A stretch of DNA of 28,741 nt. It comes from a virus. Shown piece after piece: positions 23,520-28,741 of this stretch; the stretch's first letter is position 1; every line of letters begins with the position of its first letter. The DNA lies in the IMG/VR virus record IMGVR_UViG_3300008110_000296, positions 1-28,741 of that record; one strand, given 5' to 3'. Below the pieces are notes generated by a model. That model was given only the letters and a program-made list of their open reading frames with translations, was not told where the DNA came from and made no database searches. The position numbers and the translations under genes were made by a program.

Positions 23520-24229
23520 GACTTCTTTGACCAGAAGTTTTTAATGTAGTGGTTAACTATAGTTGAGTTGAAGGTTTTATCCTCACGCAACTTATGCTCA
23601 CCATCTTCATAGTAATCAAACTCAGATTTCCAGTCAGTTCTTTTGAAAGGAATAAGTTGAACTAAAGGTGTTCCTTTTTCAACAACTCCCTCAAAGCCTT
23701 CTTTTACCCACATTGGGAACAAAGGTTCAAGGCTTGCCTTATCGCTATCAAGTATTGCTTCAATAGCCTTAAATGGTAGGTTCTTATGACCGACTGGTGG
23801 CAATACTAAAACAGAATAACCCTTTGGCGTATTGGGAATCCACTTGTTCATAAACTTAAATACAGAGTTTGTATATCCAAGTGGACTCTCAATATGCTGA
23901 GAGTTTTCTCCGTGTTGTTCAAAGACTTCAAGACTAGAACGCCAAGTTATTCTTGGTCCAGTTATAGTCTGTTTGACCTGCACATCTGACCACAATGGGA
24001 TGATGTACCCAGAGGTTAACATATCTAACATTGGTACACATTTCTTGAATGTAGCGTTAGACATACGATTCTCAAGAATAAACTTTTTTCCATCTGGGTT
24101 ATCAGGAGAAATCTGATACGGAGTCATATCCCTGTGCCACTTAGGTAGGGCTTGACTGGCTGGAAATGGGCGGTCACACAAATCGTATGAGTACTTATCT
24201 TTAGCAATAAAAGTAATTTTTTGAGTCAT
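23510..24229 (-). CDS. conserved phage protein of unknown function, opposite strand
   Basis: A 239-residue soluble protein against the direction of the operon. Recognisable blocks are FPASQALPKWHRDM (22-35), a cysteine-proline loop in CVPMLDMLTSGYIIPLWSD (64-82), TPKGYSVLVLPPVGH (134-148) and FPMWVKEGFEGVVEKGTPLV (171-190) leading to IPFKR. This order recalls a recurrent phage protein type (possibly of the DUF6065 kind), with no known activity. No Shine-Dalgarno is visible, and a TATATT box lies 7 bases before ATG, so a leaderless mRNA is possible. The gene's orientation, convergent overlap and own promoter suggest an inserted accessory gene (moron). Confidence 0.8.
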   Translation of the reverse strand: MTQKITFIAKDKYSYDLCDRPFPASQALPKWHRDMTPYQISPDNPDGKKFILENRMSNATFKKCVPMLDMLTSGYIIPLWSDVQVKQTITGPRITWRSSLEVFEQHGENSQHIESPLGYTNSVFKFMNKWIPNTPKGYSVLVLPPVGHKNLPFKAIEAILDSDKASLEPLFPMWVKEGFEGVVEKGTPLVQLIPFKRTDWKSEFDYYEDGEHKLREDKTFNSTIVNHYIKNFWSKKSYK

Positions 24230-24236
24230 AGTGTTT

Positions 24237-24242
24237 AATATA
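24237..24242 (-). promoter_or_regulatory. candidate -10 box for leaderless transcript
   Basis: On the minus strand TATATT lies 7 bases before the ATG of the 239-residue gene. That distance places transcription start at or beside the start codon. No -35 box is convincing. Such short -10/ATG spacing is common for leaderless genes in actinobacteria. The rest of the 49-base gap holds the ribosome site of the glycosyltransferase gene. Confidence 0.35.
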
Positions 24243-24278
24243 CCATAGGCAAAACAGTTTGCTATTTAGGGGGACAAA

Positions 24279-25016
24279 ATGGTAGGACCAAAAGAGACAG
24301 TAGCAATTGGATGGTGCGACAACGGAACCACTGATGGCAAGTTCACGGAAGGTCTTATGACCGCTGTGATTGCAGGTGGTTCCAATGGTATGCCTATCCA
24401 CACAAGCATCCGAGTTCAGGGTAATCAGATAGGTCGTCAGCGTCAAGTCCTGTGGGACTACTGGGCTGACAATATCAAGACCGACTGGATTCTATGGGTT
24501 GACTCAGACATTGTTCTGACTTTAGACGTAATGCAAAAACTCTGGCAGACAGCAGACAAGCACCACCGTCCTGTTGTCAGCGGGGTTTACTTCATCTCTA
24601 AACAGAATGAAGGAACTCTGATGCAACCTTATCCAGTCTTGTTCAATGATGTATCTGAATTTCAGATTCAGTACCTGCACCCACTACCTGACAACCAAGT
24701 TGTCAAGTGTGACTCAGCAGGGTTTGGTCTTGTCTTAATGCACAAGTCTATTATAGAAAAGATGAGAAGCACACATCCTGGCGAGTCTATGTTCTTAGAG
24801 ACTGGCAGCGCCAATGATGATGAGTTTATTGGTGAGGACATTATCTTCTTTAGAAAGATGAAGAAGGCTGGCATCCCACTACACGCACATACTGGGGCGT
24901 TAGTAAAGCATATGAAGAGGTTCTCTCTTGATGTGGATTACTACGCTATGTACTGGAATATGCAAGCAATTAAAAAGAAGATTGAAGAAAGTAAACAACA
25001 AACACAAGGAGACTAA
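24279..25016 (+). CDS. GT-A type glycosyltransferase
   Basis: A 245-residue protein. WILWVDSDIVL (70-80) holds the DxD motif (Asp75, Asp77) that binds metal and nucleotide sugar in GT-A enzymes. The preceding VQGNQIGRQRQVLWDYW fits the nucleotide-binding helix region. CDSAGFGLVLMHKSIIEKM (144-162) and GEDIIFFRKMKKAGIPLHAH (185-204), with Glu186-Asp187 as a likely acidic site and His212 as a possible metal ligand, complete the pattern. AGGGGGA is upstream. In this tail-gene context it may glycosylate fibres or other virion proteins, or alter the host surface. Donor and acceptor cannot be read. Confidence 0.83.
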   Translation: MVGPKETVAIGWCDNGTTDGKFTEGLMTAVIAGGSNGMPIHTSIRVQGNQIGRQRQVLWDYWADNIKTDWILWVDSDIVLTLDVMQKLWQTADKHHRPVVSGVYFISKQNEGTLMQPYPVLFNDVSEFQIQYLHPLPDNQVVKCDSAGFGLVLMHKSIIEKMRSTHPGESMFLETGSANDDEFIGEDIIFFRKMKKAGIPLHAHTGALVKHMKRFSLDVDYYAMYWNMQAIKKKIEESKQQTQGD

Positions 25017-27230
25017 GTGGCTGGTCGTGATATTACCGAAGGTCGTGCAACGCGGGCGATTGCGGTTGACGTTGGTGTCGTAGCAACTTCTGCCATTTGG
25101 CAAAACACAGATATTGCATACGATACTGCTATTGGTGGTATGCCATTCATCTATGCCATTAGCGACGGACGACCATACATTCGTCAGACTGCACCCTTTA
25201 AGAAGGAACAGTTTGATAACCAGACAGAACCAGGCGAGCAGTCACTTACTGGTTGGTGGATTCGTAGTCAGTCATCATTCCATTATGGAGATGGCATTAC
25301 ATTCTATGACCCAGCCACAACCACATCCAACTCACCTGACCACTACCGCTATGCAGAGTCTAAGGGTGTAGATGTCTGGACACCAGGACAGGTAACTCTC
25401 CTTAATGATGTCAACGTTGGTCACATAACAACTGGTGATATCCAAGCCAACGGACGAGCCAACCAATACTTACGCTCTATCAAGTGGAACAACACATCAG
25501 GCGTGCTACTGGCAGATGAGTACGACGTTGACAAGATTGATACTACTGGAACTGAAACACACTTCATCAACTACAACGCTGGTACAGACTCACCTGTGTA
25601 TGCCATCTGTGATGATGGAACATATGCCTTCTGGATTACCAATACATCAACCAAGAAGACTGTATACAAGAAGCCTTTGACTGGTACCTCTGCATCTACT
25701 GCAGATGTGACATTGATGTTTGATGAAATTGGCACCATCTCTAACGCAACAATGGAGTACGTCAAAGAGCGTATTGTCCTATGTGCTGACAACAAGGTAT
25801 ATGAGTTTGCTCCATCTGCTGTGGCTATGCCTACTGCTGTATATACGCACCCGTCATCTACTCACGTCTTTACATCAGTAGCAGCATCTGGTGCTGCCAT
25901 CTATGTTGCTGGGTACAACGGCATCCAATCAACAATTATTAAATTTACTTTGTCTACCGCTGGTGTAATGCCAACTCTTACCTCAGCCATTACTGCAGCA
26001 GAGTTTCCTGCTGGTGAAGTAGTACACAAGATTCACTACTACCTTGGCTATATGATGATTGGAACTAGTGAGGGTATCCGTGTTGCTCAAGTAGGAGACG
26101 ACGGAAGCCTGAATTATGGACCTCTAATTGTAGAAACATCTCAGCCAGTCTATGACTTTGCATCTCGTGACCACTATGTCTGGTGTGCTACAGGTGTAGA
26201 TGGTGAACCAGGTCTTATTCGTATTGACTTAAGTGCTGAGATTGAACCGCTTCGCTTTGCTTGGGCTAACGACCTTTATTATGGCGGTGTAACAGGACGT
26301 TATACAACAGCCTGTGCTTTTGCTAATGGTACTGACCAACTAATCTTCTGTAGCAACGGAGATACAGTGGGTGGAACCATTGTCAACAAGGCAATGACAT
26401 CAGGTGTTGCAACATTGACAACCGCATCTAGCCACGGTTTAGTAGCAGGTGACTCAATCTGGGTTGAAGGAGTTGACTCTAACTTCAATTCAACTACAGG
26501 TCCTTGGACTGTAACATCTGCAACCACAACAACATTTACCTATACAAGTGCAGTCACAGCAACTGTTGCATCTACTGCTGTTTCATCTGCTACTGCTGTA
26601 GTTAATAAACCTGGTGCTGTTTATCTTGAGGATGAAACACAACTGATGCCAACTGGTTACCTACAGACTGGCTACATTAGATTCCAAACACTTGAGCCTA
26701 AAAACTTTAAGCGTCTTGTTGCCCGTGGTGATTTCACTTATGGCTCTATGACTTTAGAAACTGTTGATGCAGATGGTCTTGAGTATGACCACATCTCCTA
26801 TGACGTATCAGTCCCACCTATTGAGGTAACTACATCTCAGCCACAAAGCGCACAAGAGTATGTTGCCTATAAGTTTATTATGTACCGAGATGGAACTACC
26901 CCATCATTGGGTCCTATTATGAAGGGCTATCAGGCGAAGGCAACTATTGCTACACCTCGCCAGCGAGTAATGAGATTTCCCGTCTATTGCTACGACGTGG
27001 AGACTGACAGATACAACGTGCAGGTTGGATACGAAGGCAGAGCCTTTGACCGAATTGCAGAACTAGAATCCATTGAAGAAAATGGTGACGTTGTAACTTG
27101 GCAGGACTTAACCACAGGCGAATCTCGCCAGGTTGTCATTGAGCAAATTTCATTTACCCGCCTAACTCCACCTGACCGAGGCTTTACTGGCTACGGTGGT
27201 GTTATTGAGATGACCATTAGGACCGTATAA
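25017..27230 (+). CDS. large beta-rich tail protein, possible nozzle/propeller
   Basis: A 737-residue protein starting with GTG directly behind the previous stop, with AAGGAG about 8 bases upstream. The chain is beta-rich throughout, with repeating strands (YAICDDGTYAFWITN, IYVAGYNGIQSTIIKF, YMMIGTSEGIRVAQ, YDFASRDHYVWCATG) that resemble propeller blades. Residues about 445-531 look like an inserted module (ATLTTASSHGLVAGDSIWVE, then VTSATTTTFTYTSAV), a type seen in other phage structural proteins. The last 150 residues (YDVETDRYNVQVGYEGRAFD) form a C-terminal beta domain. The length and propeller-like repeats recall podovirus nozzle proteins such as T7 gp12. This is inference; a generic tail protein is safer. 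Confidence 0.68.
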   Translation: MAGRDITEGRATRAIAVDVGVVATSAIWQNTDIAYDTAIGGMPFIYAISDGRPYIRQTAPFKKEQFDNQTEPGEQSLTGWWIRSQSSFHYGDGITFYDPATTTSNSPDHYRYAESKGVDVWTPGQVTLLNDVNVGHITTGDIQANGRANQYLRSIKWNNTSGVLLADEYDVDKIDTTGTETHFINYNAGTDSPVYAICDDGTYAFWITNTSTKKTVYKKPLTGTSASTADVTLMFDEIGTISNATMEYVKERIVLCADNKVYEFAPSAVAMPTAVYTHPSSTHVFTSVAASGAAIYVAGYNGIQSTIIKFTLSTAGVMPTLTSAITAAEFPAGEVVHKIHYYLGYMMIGTSEGIRVAQVGDDGSLNYGPLIVETSQPVYDFASRDHYVWCATGVDGEPGLIRIDLSAEIEPLRFAWANDLYYGGVTGRYTTACAFANGTDQLIFCSNGDTVGGTIVNKAMTSGVATLTTASSHGLVAGDSIWVEGVDSNFNSTTGPWTVTSATTTTFTYTSAVTATVASTAVSSATAVVNKPGAVYLEDETQLMPTGYLQTGYIRFQTLEPKNFKRLVARGDFTYGSMTLETVDADGLEYDHISYDVSVPPIEVTTSQPQSAQEYVAYKFIMYRDGTTPSLGPIMKGYQAKATIATPRQRVMRFPVYCYDVETDRYNVQVGYEGRAFDRIAELESIEENGDVVTWQDLTTGESRQVVIEQISFTRLTPPDRGFTGYGGVIEMTIRTV

Positions 27231-27434
27231 ATGACCGCAGCAAACTGGGCTGGATTAATCGTATCTGTAATAGCAATCGTAACTGCATTTGCAGGAGCGG
27301 TTCGTTGGTTAGTCAAGCATTACCTCTATGAACTCAAGCCAAACTCAGGTTCAAGTCTTAAGGATTCTGTCATAAGACTTGAAGAAAAGGTTGAGATTCT
27401 CTACCAGATTTTAATTCAACAAGGAAAGAAATGA
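27231..27434 (+). CDS. small membrane protein, holin-like
   Basis: A 67-residue protein with one clear membrane segment (WAGLIVSVIAIVTAFAGAV, residues 6-24), a basic turn and a coiled-coil-like cytoplasmic end (SVIRLEEKVEILYQILIQ). It lies immediately before the endolysin, where holins or their partners are usual. It starts one base after the previous stop. Holin or antiholin are both possible. Confidence 0.72.
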   Translation: MTAANWAGLIVSVIAIVTAFAGAVRWLVKHYLYELKPNSGSSLKDSVIRLEEKVEILYQILIQQGKK

Positions 27435-27437
27435 GCA

Positions 27438-27905
27438 ATGAAACCTGTAGCCAAGAAAGCCACACCTGCTGCAATTGCTGTGCTCCGTCAGGCGACGGCT
27501 CTATCTCCAAGGAGAAAGAAAGTATCAGATGGTTTACTCCCTTCTGCTGCTCACCTCAAAGCCAGTCCTGATTCTGACCACAACACAGGGCTTGCAGTAG
27601 ATTTAACTCACGACCCAGCAAACAACATTGATTGTGCTGAGATTTATGAAGAGTTGAAGAAAGATAAGAGAGTTAAATATCTAATCTTCAAGGGACAGAT
27701 ATGGATTCCTGGTAGAGGTGACAAGCCTTATACTGGCAGCAACCCACACAACAAGCATTTACATATATCAATTAAGGATAACTGCGGAGATGACACATCC
27801 CCTTGGTTCCCTTGGTTAGACAAACCAGTTTACAAAACTGTTGACCAAGCCAGGTTAGCAGCCTTAAGACTGAAGCCCCTACCGAAAAAGAAGGAAAAGA
27901 AATGA
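27438..27905 (+). CDS. endolysin, M15-type peptidoglycan peptidase
   Basis: A 155-residue enzyme with the zinc site of M15 (VanY/LAS-type) peptidases: SDHNTGLAVD (46-55) gives His48 and Asp55, and HNKHLHI (104-110) gives the third ligand His109. It should cut peptide cross-links or stems of peptidoglycan. There is no signal peptide, so it needs a holin to cross the membrane. The C-terminus is Lys/Pro-rich (LKPLPKKKEKK) and may bind the wall. ATG 27438 is chosen because an ATG at 27431 is in another frame; AAGGAAAG is upstream. It sits between two membrane proteins, a normal lysis cassette. It is short, consisting of a single catalytic domain. Confidence 0.87.
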   Translation: MKPVAKKATPAAIAVLRQATALSPRRKKVSDGLLPSAAHLKASPDSDHNTGLAVDLTHDPANNIDCAEIYEELKKDKRVKYLIFKGQIWIPGRGDKPYTGSNPHNKHLHISIKDNCGDDTSPWFPWLDKPVYKTVDQARLAALRLKPLPKKKEKK

Positions 27906-28117
27906 AAGCACTAATCAAGAAGTTCATCACCCCAAAGGATGTCGCTGCGATTAAGTCTTACCTACGAGCCTTGCTTGCATCAGCAATCACTATGGGTATC
28001 GCTTTGCTTACAGATATGAAGCCAGAGTACGCAGTACTTATCGGCGCATTGGCTGCACCATTGGCAAAGTGGGCAGATAAGAACGAGAAGGCATTCGGGC
28101 GAGGCTCCGACGAGTAA
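27902..28117 (+). CDS. small membrane protein, likely holin
   Basis: A 71-residue protein with an amphipathic N-terminal helix (MKALIKKFITPKDVAAIKSY), a membrane segment (about 21-37, LRALLASAITMGIALLT), a second weaker one (about 43-57) and a charged end (ADKNEKAFGRGSDE). This two-helix layout with a charged tail suits a class II-like holin. ATG overlaps the endolysin stop (ATGA). It is the last gene of the plus-strand operon before the terminators. Confidence 0.77.
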   Translation: MKALIKKFITPKDVAAIKSYLRALLASAITMGIALLTDMKPEYAVLIGALAAPLAKWADKNEKAFGRGSDE

Positions 28118-28125
28118 CCTTTAGA

Positions 28126-28144
28126 AGCCTTCCAAGGCTGTTTT
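28126..28144 (+). terminator. weak terminator hairpin
   Basis: AGCCTT at 28126-28131 pairs with AAGGCT at 28134-28139 around a very short loop, followed by TTTT. It stands 9 bases after the holin stop and ahead of a stronger terminator, so it may be an accessory stop signal. Confidence 0.5.
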
Positions 28145-28153
28145 AAGACACAA

Positions 28154-28200
28154 AGACCCCTCGGCTTAGTAGAAATACTAGGCTGGGGGGTTCTTTTTGT
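28154..28200 (+). terminator. strong intrinsic terminator of the late operon
   Basis: A stem of about 16 bp with a few G-T pairs (28156-28171 with 28176-28191) is closed by a GAAA loop and followed by TTCTTTTTGTTTTT. On the minus strand the same hairpin is followed by a moderately T-rich stretch, so it may also end the convergent gene at 28205-28660. Confidence 0.9.
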
Positions 28201-28204
28201 TTTT

Positions 28205-28660
28205 CTATGCAGGAATTACCAGCGGAATTAGATAAAGGTTGAGTCGCTCTGGCTCAAGTTTGATAACCAAGTCACGCTCCTGAGTGTCCTGTCGTACGTT
28301 CCAGACTGGGATGTCCCCTGCTAGGTGCGAGACTGGGATGATGGCTGTGGCATCTGAGAACCTGAAGCAGATTCTATGGAAGCACTCTTCCCCATCTGTG
28401 TACGGTGGTGCGATAACTAACTTCTGTAACTTCTCAAAGGGAAAGACTGCCCCTTCAGATAGTTGAGATTTCAACCACTTGATTTCTAAGTCACCTATGT
28501 AGTTCTCACGACCATCACCCCAAGCCTTAGTCAGGTGAAAGTCTGAGAAGTAAAACCTTGGTGTTGAGTAGTATCTCCAGTCAGGATAGATACTTGATAG
28601 GTGGTAGGCAGCAATCTGTTCCTTGCGCCCATCATCTGCGACTTGCCGAATAGGTTCCAA
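28205..28660 (-). CDS. hypothetical protein, possible PD-(D/E)XK nuclease
   Basis: A 151-residue minus-strand protein starting with TTG; AGGAG is 8 bases upstream, while a nearer ATG is out of frame and too close to the site. The order of elements resembles a PD-(D/E)XK core: a helix with Glu14 (RKEQIAAYHL), an Asp at 40 (FYFSDFHL), then IGDLEIKW with Glu59 and Lys61, and a following helix (FPFEKLQKLV). The last third is beta-rich. If right, it would be a small DNA-cleaving enzyme, for resolution or host DNA breakdown. The motif is short and alignment is needed. It is convergent with the late operon. Confidence 0.6.
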   Translation of the reverse strand: MEPIRQVADDGRKEQIAAYHLSSIYPDWRYYSTPRFYFSDFHLTKAWGDGRENYIGDLEIKWLKSQLSEGAVFPFEKLQKLVIAPPYTDGEECFHRICFRFSDATAIIPVSHLAGDIPVWNVRQDTQERDLVIKLEPERLNLYLIPLVIPA

Positions 28661-28678
28661 TTTGCATTCTCCTGTCAG

Positions 28679-28741
28679 TCGTGTATAATTAATATATATA
28701 ATAACATATATAATATATATAGGGGCGAAGCCCCTTATATA
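28679..28741. promoter_or_regulatory. AT-rich region with GC hairpin at window end
   Basis: Alternating A and T with several TATAAT-like strings (28684-28689, 28697-28702, 28709-28714) surrounds a perfect 6-bp hairpin at 28721-28735 (AGGGGC, GAA loop, GCCCCT). It lies upstream of the minus-strand gene and probably drives it. The 15-base string at 28689-28703 is identical to 94-108. Whether another gene starts beyond the window is not visible. Confidence 0.5.

Noticed and set aside
1-28741. Direct terminal repeat, circular join, tRNA genes, CRISPR array, insertion sequence
   Set aside because: Only a 15-base AT-rich string is shared between the ends, which is too short and too simple. No cloverleaf, repeat-spacer pattern or transposase is seen.

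Overview
The window is the virion-and-lysis half of a tailed double-stranded DNA bacteriophage genome. A terminase, portal, scaffold, major capsid protein of the N4-gp56 type, adaptor, tail fibres, a glycosyltransferase, an M15-type endolysin and holin-like membrane proteins follow one another on the plus strand. No tape measure gene, tail-tube gene, tail assembly chaperone frameshift, tRNA, integrase, repressor or replication gene is visible. A short-tailed (podovirus-like) virus is therefore the most economical reading. The host cannot be read directly. The moderate-to-low GC by eye (not computed), a proteasome-like peptidase and a possible leaderless promoter are compatible with a low-GC, perhaps aquatic, actinobacterium, but that is inference.

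Layout. 1-168: AT-dinucleotide-rich leader with a GC-rich inverted-repeat island and possible promoters. 169-5109: packaging and head genes (terminase large subunit with an N-terminal helix-turn-helix, portal, a proteasome/HslV-like Ntn-hydrolase in the slot usually held by a prohead protease, two small proteins). 5106-13115: four large helical proteins, one of 1559 residues, read here as internal or ejected virion proteins. 13116-14944: an untranslated gap, the scaffold and the major capsid protein. 15009-16789: a run of small genes, several extremely lysine-rich and too short to be found easily, linked by stop/start overlaps. 16786-23519: an adaptor-like protein and tail-fibre cassettes with an Ala/Ser/Thr repeat, duplicated modules and a glycine-rich adhesin. 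23510-24229: one gene on the opposite strand. 24279-27230: a GT-A glycosyltransferase and a large beta-rich tail protein. 27231-28117: a membrane protein, the endolysin and a second membrane protein. 28126-28200: two tandem terminators. 28205-28660: a minus-strand gene with a possible PD-(D/E)XK nuclease core. 28661-28741: an AT-rich region with a GC hairpin.

How the genes work together. Almost everything on the plus strand is packed with TAATG or ATGA overlaps and probably forms one late operon ending at the tandem terminators. Terminase packages DNA through the portal into a shell built from capsid protein on the scaffold. The Ntn-hydrolase is a candidate for head maturation. The large helical proteins are candidates to be packaged and ejected with the DNA. 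The adaptor, beta-rich tail protein and fibres form the short tail and receptor-binding apparatus. The glycosyltransferase may modify virion proteins. Endolysin plus one or two holins release progeny. No stretch over about 300 bases lacks a gene; the longest gaps are 1-168 and 13116-13235, both described below.
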